Source of the DNA: Trichobilharzia szidati | Lineage: Eukaryota > Platyhelminthes > Trematoda > Strigeidida > Schistosomatidae | Direction of reading: 5' to 3' | DNA: 64,000 nt | NCBI GenBank assembly: GCA_944472155.2 | Contig: OX235272.1 | Span: 87,860,020 to 87,924,019, forward strand | In this document: positions 33,611 through 44,079 of the stretch, piece after piece | Numbering within the stretch: position 1 is the first letter of the stretch | Layout of the letters: every line of letters starts with the position of its first letter | Position numbers and translations under genes: made by a program | Notes under the pieces: model-generated | What the model was told of the DNA's origin: nothing | The model's database searches: none | Seen by the model: the letters and a program-made list of their open reading frames with translations, nothing else

Positions 33611-34042
33611 AAACCAAACTTTTGAAAATAGATTTGTTGTCAATTTTGTCCTCATTATAAAATTTATCTTGTTAGATGAACGAAAATCATTTTCAGCCCA
33701 CTTAAGAAGTTCTGTTGAAAAACTGCAAAATTGCCATAACGCTCCAGTGACTCTACAACATTCTGTTTTTGCTTGGATATCCAGTGGTGTGCTTAAGTAC
33801 CATTGGGTTAGCAGAATTTCCATCCATCAAAGTGTTGCTTAAACTCTTCTGCACTTTTTAGTGTTTTAATCGTGCAATTATATTAAATGACCAATACATA
33901 AACTCGCGCGAATATTTAATTAGTTTCCTACTATAGACGATGCAATTTTCGAAGGAATTGAAGAAAAAATGTACAGAATTGGTTTTCTCCTCATATGGCC
34001 AGCAACACTACGACGAATTATGTACTTCAAATTATTGCTTTA
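33611..34042. other. No gene recognised
   Basis: Short frames only. The right side abuts the CR1-like 3' end. Confidence 0.3.
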
Positions 34043-35436
34043 TATGTAAATAATAATAATATGCTTTATTCCAAAACAGTACTTGTGATACAGAATGGAA
34101 TTCTCAGCATTTTTACTACAGTATTGCATCCAGTTAGTACATTATCAATAAATAAAGTTCTACATAGACTAAGGAAATCTCAGTTCATTATGACAACAAC
34201 TTATGGCATATCGGTAGCAAAGCCAAAATTGAACAGAGTGTCTGAAGGTGTTAGAAAAGTAGATACTAGCATATTTACTGGCGTAAGCGGTAACAAAAGG
34301 TCGAGATATGCAGAGTGTGAAAGAACGAAGAAGAATATTTTAAATAGAGTTTGTAATGAAGAAAGAAACAAAGCAGCACATAACAGAAAAAAAGAGAAAA
34401 GGAAAAGAAAGAAAGAAAACGTTGTACTTATAAATGATATGAATCGGAAAGATGAGATCCAGTTGTTCTACTGACTATTTAATAAGTTATAGGTATCACG
34501 CCTAGTGCTTTCTTTATCGCACAGAACACGAGCTAAGTAGGGTATGGTTGAGTTTTTGTACTTGCTAGTGCGATCATATAGTTTTCTATATTGGCTTCTG
34601 GTTTTACCTGATGAGATGCAGGGGGAGAGTTGTGAGTGAAGAGGGTGGCGTGAGTTAGATAAAATGGATTTGGCCCATTTTTCACATGAGTCTATGTGCC
34701 TGTCAACCAGAATATTAACAAGCTGGTTGAGTGGCACGTTGCTTACCCTGCTGACAACATTTAACATCCTGCGTAATATGTTATAGTCTTTCTTCAGTAG
34801 CCCGGGGAAAACTAAGGGGGAACAATAGAGAATAATGGGCAGAATATGAGAGTTAACGAATTGTAGGAGTAAGGGTTGGGTAATACCAGAATGTCTTAGC
34901 TTTTTGATGTAGAAGGTAAGACCGAATATATTCTTAGAAATCATCAAGATATGAGACGACCAGGAGAGATCAGCAGATAGAATGACGCCTAGGTATTTAA
35001 TTTCCGACTTGGTTTCTATTTCAGTGCCATCTATGTTGCACACCGCGTGATAGCTAACCAGTTTGTTTAGGTCGGATTTATGCCCAAAGGTGAAATTGAC
35101 TGTTTTCCATTTGGGGAGGGGGGTGAAGGTAAGACCGTTTTCTTTGGACCACTGGCTGATTTCTGACAGAAAGCCATTAAGTTTAGAGCAGTCACTTTGA
35201 CATCTGACAGGCAAAGATACAGTCAGGTCGTCAGCATATTTGACAAAATTAATATCATTTGAAGATGGTAAGTCATGTAGAAAGAAAGAAAAGAGAAGTA
35301 GGGAAAGTACAGCACCTTGGGGGAAAGCAGCTTCAGTGAGCACAGCAGCGGAGGATTTACCTTTGCATACGGTGTACTGCTTTCTGTTAGAGAAGTAGGA
35401 ATGAATGCAGTATGAAGTGGGAATATTTTGGAACTA
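34043..35436 (-). pseudogene. CR1-like non-LTR retrotransposon RT, 5'-truncated
   Basis: Minus strand. The frame is open from about 35436 through 34468 (over 300 codons), the longest in the window. Motifs in order: SYFSNRKQYTVCKG, EAAFPQGAVLSLLLFSFFLH (motif B; usual S after G is A), NFVKYADDLTVSLP (catalytic ADD intact), SEIKYLGVILSADLSWSSH, then the thumb with KKLRHSGI and ILPIILYCSPLVFPGLL, and a C-terminal block. The 3' UTR (34467-34043) ends with AATAAAG and (ATT)n, as CR1-group LINEs do. It lacks the endonuclease and N-terminal RT. Schistosomes carry CR1-like elements such as SR1. The forward 159-codon frame at 33995-34474 is antisense of the UTR. Confidence 0.85.
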
Positions 35437-35449
35437 AGTAGGCTGAAAA

Positions 35450-36240
35450 TTTCTGTAATATATATTCACATATTGATATAAGTATAAAACTTGGGCACTG
35501 TGCTAAATGATAAACATTATGATATTGTGATTGAAACATCCAATAAAGCCAGAGAAACAACCTTGACGAAATCAAAATCCGCGCAAATTAAGAAATTCAA
35601 CAAGTTATTAGAAGAAAAGAACGGCACAGTGAACGAATAAGTTGACAACTATATTTCATCTTCCATTGACTAGACAAAGTGCGCAATCAGCCTCTCTTCA
35701 AAAGAATTAAGCTCTAGTGAGGTGAAACTGCTTGAAAAAGTATTAAATTTCAATGTAACGGTTAGCAAACTAAATCCAGAAGATGTCATCCCTGACATAG
35801 AAGTAACATTAGGTTCAATAGATAATAGAGGTTCGAACTCAGTGTGCATTAACTCTTAAGCAACAAAAGAAAGCAAAGTCTAACTTAACAAAAATCGGAA
35901 AGATAAGCTCTAATCAATCTTAAAAATGATAAAAACGTTGTTATCACAAAAGCTGATAAAGGAAAGTCTACAGTTGTTTTGGACAAATCTGATTATATAA
36001 AGAAAGTCACTGAACATGTTGAAACTGGTCCTTACGAGGAAATTAAGAAGCCCGTAGATACAGTGATGAATTAGATTAAAAAATCTACGGCAGATTTATT
36101 ACGTAGTATGAAGCTATCACTGGCAAAATGTTATGTAAGTGACTTGATATGAATATGAGCAATAGTTTGTGCTCGAAACGTCATCAGTTAATATTAGTGT
36201 ATAACACTGTGTGATTTATCCAACTATCTAATATCATCAA
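35450..36240 (+). pseudogene. PLE N-terminal region, internally deleted, with 3' tail
   Basis: Plus strand: KKFNKLLEEKNGTVNE, LSSSEVKLLEKVLNFNVTVS, KLNPEDVIPDIEV (35600-35810), then NDKNVVITKADKGKSTVVLD and KSDYIKKVTEHVETGPYEEI (35920-36040), the pre-palm region of PLE RTs. By 36135 the sequence passes straight into the 3' tail with GAGCA/TGCTC hairpin and GAAACGTC (36157-36182). Palm, thumb and endonuclease are missing. It abuts the CR1-like element in divergent orientation. Confidence 0.8.
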
Positions 36241-36740
36241 ATCAATGTGCACCGTGATGGCGAGCTACCTAGAATGGTGGCCACATTGCAAACCTGACTG
36301 ATAAAATTCAGTCCATACCAAAGAAAGGACTAGACACATCACACTGGTTACTAGTGTCCAATCAAAATACCCAATACAGTCCTACAGGAGGTCAATCGCG
36401 AGCCTGAATAGCTCAATGGTAAGGTCTCTGACTGCAGTACTGGGTAAAGCGGGTTCGAATCTCAGAAGAAACATGAGTTCCTTCAAGGTGGTCGCAGATA
36501 TACCTTACTGACTGGTGAGTGCCAACTAGCACGAAACCTAGGTCCAAGGCTGGGCTTCCTGTGGCCGATTGTCTCCAACCATCTAATATCATCAAATCAA
36601 TGTGCACCGTGATGGCGAGCTACCTAGAATAGTGGCCACATTACAAACTTGACTGATAGGATTCAGTCTGCACCTACCAAAGGACAGACTAGACACATTA
36701 CACTAGTTACCGACTAGTGTCTAATCAAAAGCACACTTTC
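36224..36740 (+). mobile_element. SINE3: tRNA-like unit between two direct repeats
   Basis: The segment beginning 'atctaatatcatcaaatcaa' and ending 'gtgtc(c/t)aatcaaaa' occurs at 36224-36370 and again at 36583-36730. Between them lies the tRNA-like unit (36402-36480): 'gagcctgaatagctcaatgg' (box A), and GGTTCGAATCTC (box B). Either a tandem array of a ~360-bp unit or two insertions. Same order, minus, at 55840-56235. Confidence 0.75.
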
Positions 36741-36819
36741 ATGTACTGAAGTAATCTGACTACCAAAACACAATTTCTCATATTTTGGTGGTAGTGGAGC
36801 ATTTTATGGAATGCTTATT
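36741..36819. other. Short unassigned spacer
   Basis: Nothing recognised. Confidence 0.3.
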
Positions 36820-37560
36820 ATGCACACACAGAAAGTTACTAATTTTGGAAAATTATGTTTTGGTTTCTGCAGTGATGAAAACTGACTTGTTGTAGTTTGT
36901 ACTCAGGAAACAGATTTTCGCTTTCAACTGTATAGATAATCAAAACTGCCTTGAGTTATTCACAGTCATAAAATGCCCCAACAACAGCAAAAGGACAGTC
37001 GCTTGCAATAAAATCTGAGGTACTGTTTAGCTGTAATAACATAACAAAACTCAAAATTACCTCAACAAACGCCTTTAGGCAGCTATAAAGATCAGATAAG
37101 TAGTATAGAACAGAATTATTGAACCAAATATCAGCTGTATGAAGTACCTCAGGATCAAGTAGAATATTCTCAACAAGATGGGATCAAGACTCTGTCCACA
37201 AGAATCATACACCAAATAATTCTCGCCGACAGTCCAAGTTCAGAGTCACCTTGTGGATTCAGTCAAAACAAACCGCAGTCATACACCATCAATATCATTA
37301 CACAGACATGCGGGGAAGCAAAAAAGTAGAGACTTAACAGGAATGAAGACAAATAATAAGGATGAAGTCATCAAATGATTTAGAAACTTTAGGGCAACGA
37401 TAGATAGGCTAATAGAAAAGAGAATCATACTCACAGAGTTAACTGAAATGACTAAATAAATATCAACATTGTCATTAGATAGCTCAGGAGGGATTTTCTG
37501 AACAGTTATTCGGTTACAACCAGTACTGAATCATTACAAAGCAAATTTTCTGTTATTTCA
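36820..37560 (+). repeat. Unnamed repeat R1, uninterrupted copy
   Basis: Reference copy for R1: 'gacttgttgtagtttgtact', 'cataaaatgccccaacaaca', 'ctgaggtactgtttagctgt', 'ttaggcagctataaagatca', 'cattacacagacatgcgggg', 'aacagttattcggttacaac'. No open frame. Three other partial copies in the window. Confidence 0.65.
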
Positions 37561-37734
37561 ATATCCCTTTGGAAATCACTGATAAAGAAATACCATGTAC
37601 CAAATATTCATATAAAAACCGATTGATCAAGCGCTTTAATATCTTCTTATCCTAGGCTGACATCTTTAGTATGCATAATTTGGCTTTATATATGTCCAAA
37701 CCAAGTTCACTTTTAACAGTTTGAAAATATTTGG

Positions 37735-38700
37735 ACATTGGGTAAATGATATTCATTATAGAAAAGGTTTTTTTGTATTTCCCAATGAATGAAAAACAAA
37801 ACGATATTGTTGTTTTCACTGACGTTTCGCTATTTAACGCTGCTGCTAATAGCTTTATCAAAGTAGTATTATTGAACCAGAATTTACAAAATCTAAGATT
37901 ATATATAAAGCAACTTAATCATCGTTCATCAGCATGAGGTCATTTTGCGTTGTCAAATCGGCTAATTGGTAAAGATAACAAAACCAGGTGTAAATTGGTG
38001 GATTTGATCAGTGTGTAAAATTATAAAAGCAGCCTGTGTTTACATAACAAAATTGCTTATCACCTTCGTGTTGATTTTGTCATTTCATGGGGGAGAGCGG
38101 GGGTGTTGTAACCAGGTGAAATTCAGTTTTAGTCCATCTTCATTCTTATTCAGACAATTTGGATTCCACTTGATATGAAGTGCTTCTGATATTAGACGTT
38201 CATTGTGATTTCTGAAATACTTCTTCTGGATTATTTCAACATTGTCAAAATCAATCACAATGAACGTCTAATATCAGAAGCACTTCAAATCAAGTGCAAT
38301 CCAAATTGTCTGCATAAGAATGAAGATGGATTAAAACTGAATTTCACCTGGTTACAACACCCTCGCTCTCCCCCATGAAAAGACAAAATCAACACGAATG
38401 TGATAAGCAGTTTCATTATGTAAACACAGGCTGCTTTTATAATTTTACACACTTATCAAATCAAACAATTTACACCTGGTTTTGTTATCTTTACCAATTA
38501 GCCAATTTGACAACGAAAAATGTCCCCATGCTGATGAACGATGATTAAGTTATTAGGTTTTGTAAATTCTAGTTTAATAATACTTTGATAAAGCTATCAG
38601 CAGCAGCAATAAATAGCGAAACGTCAGTGAAAACAACAATATCGTTTTGTTTTTCATTCATTGGGAAATACAAGAAAACCTTTATTATAATGAATAATTT
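37735..38700. repeat. ~970-bp palindrome of two PLE-type 3' tails
   Basis: The two arms run from 'aatgatattcattatagaaa' outward-left and 'tttattataatgaataattt' outward-right to a centre near 38235. Each arm holds GCGAAACGTCAGTG (minus at 37832-37819; plus at 38617-38630), 'aatcatcgttcatcagcatg', 'aaccaggtgtaaattg', 'gggggagagcgggggtgttg'. A single diverged copy of one arm is at 48890-49380. The GAAACGTC signature suggests a PLE or PLE-derived tail. No coding sequence lies within. Confidence 0.8.
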
Positions 38701-39260
38701 GGCTTTGTTGCATACAAATCAGGGAAGAATTGTACATTGTTACTCCTCCAATAGAGTCATTATGTGAGTAAGCTAATCTTGAGAACGATGAATGACAGTA
38801 AACACTGTAATGACAAGCATCGCTAATGTCCCGACATAACTCATTAAAATGCATTACTGTTTTACTTCTAATCTTAAATTTTAGTGTAAATTTCCTCATA
38901 AACAGAAATTAGTCAGATAACCGTTTGAAAACACTGAGCAGTTGTTACCTGTTTCTTCCTATTTTAGGCCTCCTCAGCAGTGAACATCGACAGCCCCGCC
39001 ATGGAATGGAACCAAAGAAGTTGAGGTTACTAGGCCAGCCCATCAGGCTGAGATCTAATTAATAGTAAATTCTAACCTCTGTCAGTTATTTGGTGTTATT
39101 GGTTTTACGTAAATCCTACACGACAGACAAAAATAACGGATACACTTTGGTAGTGAGAAAGAAGCGGAGGTTTATTTTTGTGCTTTATGTTTTATAATAA
39201 TAATAAAGGTGAAGCTTTATTTCAGACAATACGTGAATATCTCCATTATAGATAAGATTT
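38701..39260. other. Unassigned; possible old hammerhead SINE trace
   Basis: At 38995-38950 on the minus strand CTGAGGAGGCCTAAAATAGG is followed by AAGAAAC, resembling an Smα-type hammerhead core. The flanks are too eroded to assign. Otherwise nothing recognised. Confidence 0.3.
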
Positions 39261-39261
39261 T

Positions 39262-39720
39262 ATTTTGATGATATTAGATAGTTGGAGGTAATCGGCAGAA
39301 AGCCTTGGAGCTAGGTTTCGTGCTAGTTGGCACTCACCAGTCTGCAAGGCGTATCTGCAACCTCCTTGAAGGAACTCATGTCCCTTCTGAGATTCGAACC
39401 CGCGTCACCCAGTTCTGCAGTCCAAGACGCTACCACTGAGCTATTCAGGCTCTCAATTGACCTCTTGTAGGATTGTATTGGATACTTTTGATTGAACACT
39501 AGTTAGTAACTAGTGTAATGTGTTCAGTCCTTTGTTTGGTGCAGACTGGATTTTATCGGTCAACCTCGCGAGCCCGAATAGCTCAATGGCAACGTCTCTG
39601 ACTGCAGTACTCACTGGGTGACGCAGATTCGAATCTCAGAAGGGACATGAGTTCCTTCAAGGCTGCAGATACGTCTTGCTGACTGCTGAGTGCCAAGTTG
39701 TACGAAATTGAGGTCAGAAA
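39262..39720. mobile_element. SINE3, inverted pair of tRNA-like units
   Basis: Minus copy 39262-39560: 'gatattagatagttggaggt', tRNA-like part with GGTTCGAATCTC (box B) and 'gagcctgaatagctcagtgg' (reverse), 'ctagttagtaactagtgtaa'. From 39571 a plus tRNA-like unit follows: 'gagcccgaatagctcaatgg' and 'agattcgaatctcagaaggg'. Confidence 0.7.
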
Positions 39721-40129
39721 AGGTCAACATGGAAGTGTGTTTCACAATTTTTTAGATTTTTTTAGCAGAGATTCCTTCCATATATTGTTCACCTTCGTTA
39801 TTTGATTTAAACTGACTAGAATATGAGGTGTGATGAAGATTCCTCATGATAATAATAATAATATACATTGGTATAACACGATGAGTGATTACTAATCATG
39901 AAATGAAAATTAACCAGCTCAACAGGTTCAGATATTACTGCGACCTACTGTGATCACCCATTACATCAATAATAGTCTGCCATCTCAAGTATACCTCAGG
40001 GAGTTTCACTATCACTGATGTTTTATTTGAATAGTATCTATACACAGATTATACAAACCTTTGTGTTGAAGAAACTGTCCTATCGCTGAAATTGAACTCA
40101 TAACTTGAACAACACAATAAGAACAACCA
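39721..40129. other. No gene recognised
   Basis: AT-rich, (AAT)n near 39848. Confidence 0.3.
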
Positions 40130-40285
40130 ACTAATACCAACAGTTCACAGTGCACCGTGTTGCTTATCCCCCTAGTGGCATGGTGGCCACATTGTAAACG
40201 TGACTGATAGAATCCAGTCTGCACCAAAGATAGGACTAGATACTTTCCACTAGTGGAACTGACTTGTGTCCAATCAGAAATAAGG
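40130..40285 (+). repeat. SINE3 right-hand segment only
   Basis: 'acagtgcaccgtgttgctta', 'atggtggccacattgtaaac', 'ctgatagaatccagtctgca', 'gtgtccaatcaga': the non-tRNA half of SINE3. Confidence 0.6.
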
Positions 40286-40819
40286 TAAATTCCTTTTAAT
40301 TTCAGAGCGTTCTCGTCAGTTGTACACATTCTTAATAAATAATAAATGGGCATAAGCAGTCGATATTAGCAATGTAGGCATATTTTTAACTGACTATTTC
40401 GTTTGTTTCATACCAGTTCGCTAAAATGTCAAAGATGGAAGAGACGAGATACATATGATGCAGGAGGTTAGAAGAATCGATTACTATTAAAGCATAAACA
40501 TTATATTACTGTAAAGTCAAAAATCTTCTAGAATTTAGTGGTAATTCAAATTATAAATGAATCTGGTTACGTAATTATGTAAAAGGTTATTCAAATAAAA
40601 TGAAAGAAGTCAAAGAACATGCAGGTACTAAAAGAAGTAATAAGGAAGTAGATGAAATGTAAATATCAAGTTGCGTCATAAAAATAAAATTGCTTGGAAT
40701 GAAAAAAATTAGGGCTAATTATGTTTTTCAACTTATAATTCAGATTTTTGCTTTTTAAAGATGGAGATAGTTTCTACATTTAGAAGTGAGCGTGAGGTGC
40801 TATTTCTGTTTATTTGCAT
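40286..40819. other. No gene recognised
   Basis: AT-rich; nothing recognised. Confidence 0.3.
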
Positions 40820-41480
40820 GGAGGATTTCATCATGAGCTGATATCAGTTAGAGAACCACTGGAAAAGCTTGTAGTACTGAACAGCTGTTTCATCCTAGTT
40901 TGGGACTCTTCATCAATACGCACCCACCACCATGCTTCAAACCGACGACTTTCTGGTTACAAGGCAAGCTCGTAGACCATTGAGCCACTGGGACCCGATC
41001 CAATGTTCAGTGTATGGATTCTAACTTCTACCAATTCAAGACATAGCGCGACCATTTCGCAATGTCTTCTTCGATGAGTTACTGCCTCATCTTCAACCTG
41101 CTGAAAATTAATCTGATGCTCACTAGCGACTGGCCCTATTCAGGCGAATAACCTGAGGTTCTAGTGGGAGGCCATAACTCATCGAAGAAGACATTGCGAA
41201 ATGGTCGCGCTATGTCTTGAATTGGTAGAAGTTAGAATCCATACACTGAACATTGGATCGGGTCCCAGTGGCTCAATGGTCTACGAGCTTGCCTTGTAAC
41301 CAGAAAGTCGTCGGTTTGAAGCATGGTGGTGGGTGCGTATTGATGAAGAGTCCCAAACTAGGATGAAACAGCTGTTCAGTACTACAAGCTTTTCCAGTGG
41401 TTCTCTAACTGATATCAGCTCATGATGAAATCCTCCATGTAATCAAACAAAATCCCTACAAAACCAATGCTTGAAAATTT
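40820..41480. mobile_element. SINE2 inverted pair with near-identical arms
   Basis: Minus arm 40830-41085, plus arm 41185-41475. About 95 bases around the body (40862-40956 against 41308-41402) are reverse complements without visible difference. Both share private changes: GTATTG for GTACTG, GGATGAAAC, and CTGTTCAGTACTAC. Motif coordinates: 40874-40919 (minus) and 41337-41382 (plus). Box B reads GGTTTGAAGC in both. The spacer differs from other pairs but still contains 'gcaatgtcttc(t)tcgatgag' inverted on both sides. Confidence 0.85.
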
Positions 41481-41489
41481 ATGTTTGTC

Positions 41490-41850
41490 ACCTTAAGAGA
41501 TTCTGTTTTGATCTGGTATCAGTCAGGTGCAAGGCTATGATGGCGTTAACCGAGGCTGAACGTTTATGATGTAAAATTTCATGCACTTGTTCAACTATCC
41601 TTGTAGATAACTCTCTCTGCGTCCTAATTAGGTACTTGCTGCCACACGTACATGTGAATCCATCAACAGAGATGGAGTTATTGATACCTGGAAACTCGTC
41701 TAGTTTTACCGGTTTAGCTAAGCAGATTTTTCATTCAGGATGGAGCAATTCAAAGACTGAATAATTCTTCGATGTTGCGTCTTTTATTCGCCCGGTAATT
41801 TGTTCTCTCATTTCCTCACGTTTAATTTATAATTAAGGGAAAACGGGTTT
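41490..41850 (-). pseudogene. PLE GIY-YIG endonuclease fragment
   Basis: Minus strand, one frame with a single stop: REEMREQITGRIKDATSKNY, then (after TGA) KICLAKPVKLDEFPGINNSI, DGFTCTCGSKYLIRTQRELS, TRIVEQVHEILHHKR. The CxC pair and R positions of the PLE nuclease are kept, YIG reads YLI, and E of the SEH-type position reads Q-V-H. A distinct subfamily from the others. Confidence 0.7.
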
Positions 41851-41944
41851 CCTCTTGACAGTATTTTAATCGGCATCCCTCCTACCAGGCTTACAGTACT
41901 TCTATATTGATGTCTTTGGATATTCACTGTTTCTAAAACATTCA

Positions 41945-42128
41945 TTGATGACAGTTTGTGGATGGTGACTAGTAGTGGAATCCAGGATGCGCACTTTGTC
42001 CTATCAAGGACTCATTACTTGGATGCGCCTCCACTACCCAGTGACTGATGGTGTTCCCACCGAGGCTCGAACACAGTGCCCATAGTTCCGGACGCCAAAG
42101 TATTATCCACTAGACCACTTGTGCAATG
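41945..42128 (-). mobile_element. Smα-like SINE with decayed hammerhead
   Basis: Minus strand: tRNA-like head ('caagtggtctagtggataat' box A, GTTCGAGCC box B), 'cggtgggaacaccatcag', then the hammerhead region 42024-41980: stem strand ATCCAAG, core GTAATGA, GTCC, loop, GGAC, AAAG, then CATC and CTGGAT. Position G5 of the core is A and GAAA is AAAG, so self-cleavage is not expected. Confidence 0.75.
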
Positions 42129-42184
42129 GGAGCCACTTCATGTGCAGCGAGTGTCTGATTAATTGTCTAATTCAATTTAGATTT

Positions 42185-42380
42185 TTCCCATCCATTGCAC
42201 CATCCAGTCGCCTCATCCTGGATTCCAGCGCTAGTCATCATCCACCAAGTGACTTCAAGTTACATGATCAGACATCGTCGAATCATCTGCACAAGGAGGT
42301 AACGTGTCAACCCGAAACAGAGCACTTTGGTCCGGTCAATCGACAGGAAAAATCTAAACTGAATTAAACATTTATTGATG
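42185..42380 (+). mobile_element. Smα-like SINE 3' part
   Basis: Starts at 'catcctggattccagcgcta', the 3' strand of the hammerhead, then 'gtcatcatccaccaagtgac', and the tail 'acagagcactttggtccggt' shared with 62200-62310. Opposite in orientation to 41945-42128. Confidence 0.7.
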
Positions 42381-42560
42381 AGATTGAATTGATTTCCTAA
42401 TGTTTTTTGGGGCAAAACATTTCTGATGTCTGACTTAATATCCTTAATAATCCTCTTTTTTAAATTACTAGACAGAATATTCCGAAATAAAGCGAATCCA
42501 CCTATTCCTTCAAAAGTGTTATTCATTGCGTTACTCGTTGACCGATCAGTTCTTGCTGGG
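42381..42560. other. Unassigned spacer
   Basis: A minus frame (42260-42526) reads ILSSNLKKRIIKDIKSDIRN without a recognised family; probably chance. Confidence 0.25.
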
Positions 42561-43220
42561 TTGGTTTGTTCATAAATGGGAGAAATCTGAAAGAAGCAAC
42601 CAGCTATACCTACCTGCGAAGCATTGTTTCAACTACAGGCGGAACTGACGAGGATATCAAAGCAAGAATCGGAAAAGCAAGACAAGCTTTCACTACTCTC
42701 AAGTCTGTGTTGAGGTCAACAGCACTCAGCATCAAAAATAAGATCCGGATTTTCAACTCAAATGTGAAGTCAGTGCTACTATACGGATCAGAGACTTGGC
42801 CAGTGCGTCATAAAGAGCATCTCAAACAAACTACAGACCTTCATTAACAGTTGTCCTCACTCAATACTCAAGATCAGATGGCCGGCCAGAAAAGATCAGC
42901 AATAGAGATCTCTGGGAGCGAACCAACCAGGAACCGATTGTGAAACAAATAGGTAGGAAGAAATGGTGATGGATTGGCCATACTCTGAGGAAACCATCCA
43001 GTGACATCACTAGACAAGCCATTGCTTGATTAAAACCTGAAAGGGAAGCGGCGAGTTGGTCGTCCAAAGAGGGCTTGGAGGAGGTCTTGTGAAGAGAAGA
43101 TGAAGGCGTGTCGGTAAACTTGGAGCCAGGTGAAAACTCTAGCAGAGAACTGAACGCAATGGAGACGTGTGGCTGAAGCCCTATGTTCCTCTAGGAATTA
43201 AAGGAAACTGATAATAATGT
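42561..43220 (+). pseudogene. RTE LINE C-terminal region
   Basis: Frame 42566-42847: [60 protein letters not shown] and GSETWPVRH. Then, shifted, LKIRWPARKDQQ and the basic tail to 'gaagccctatgttcctctag' near 43195. The catalytic RT part is absent (5' truncation). Closest in sequence to 13916-14395. Confidence 0.8.
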
Positions 43221-43244
43221 ATTATGATCTTCACTATGGAGCGG

Positions 43245-43870
43245 TAAAGTAGGCAGCTGTTTATGAAATTCAGCCTGTCGGAAATCATTTTCGTGACACG
43301 CAATCTAAGTTTCTGACCCAAATATAAGAATCGACTTCACATCGGTGTTGAAAATGTGAATCTTGTTCCTTATGCTGAGTGCGGAATATTTTCAAACTGT
43401 ATTCAGGTTGGTGAAGGTGTATCTTGCCTTTCCGAATCCGATTTTGACATCTTCGCCCGTTCCGCCTGTAGATGAACCTCTAGTAAATCTCCCCCATTGA
43501 TGGTGATTGGAGCTGGTTGTTGTTACTGTTATTGTTGGTTGGTTGGCTTCATCACTGCCGTCTTCTTCTTCATGTTCATCTGCAGTCCTGTCTTCGCTGC
43601 CAGCCGCTCCAGCCAGTTTATTGGTTTTCACATGCCTGCTTGCAAGTCTTCGAATGTATGTGTCACATCAGACAAATATCACTGTGAAATCCAGATCTTC
43701 TAGAGTCTTCTTATTGGCCATCCAGAGTATTCTTGACTCTTCTCCCCCAACAGTCAGTCTCTCGCATAATCCAGTCCACCACAATTGAGAATATCATCGG
43801 TGATAATAGGCAGGCAGCCTTGTTTCACTCCTGTATTCACTTCCAACGCCTCGCTGAGGTTTCCGTTGAG
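43245..43870 (-). pseudogene. RTE LINE RT C-terminal fragment
   Basis: Minus strand from about 43870: SEALEVNTGVKQGCL-like, IDDILNCGGLDYARD-type, then DLDFTVIFV-like (FADD lost), KTNKLAGAAGSEDRTADEHE out of frame, and GGTGEDVKIGFGKARYTFTN. It ends near 43245 without the terminal tail. Opposite in orientation to the adjacent copy. Confidence 0.65.
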
Positions 43871-44079
43871 CAGTGACTAATCTACAGCAATGAACACAGA
43901 GAAACTCAATGCTCAACTTGGATAGAACTCATAGGACAATGTATTACAACATATTTCTAATTCAGTAATCAAATATACGAACAGATAGAAGTAAAACAAG
44001 TGGGATAGTCCATATGAGGAGTAACAGCTGAAGCTGTTGGGCAAAGATTATAATTAATATCACTACCTATAATTAAACC

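Noticed and set aside
33995..34474. 159-codon plus-strand frame, K/R-rich at the end
   Set aside because: It is antisense to the 3' UTR of the CR1-like element (AATAAAG and ATT tail on the other strand), with no motif.
36402..36475. Possible genuine tRNA gene in SINE3
   Set aside because: Same reason: repeated unit with flanking SINE3 sequence, loop lengths not tRNA-like.
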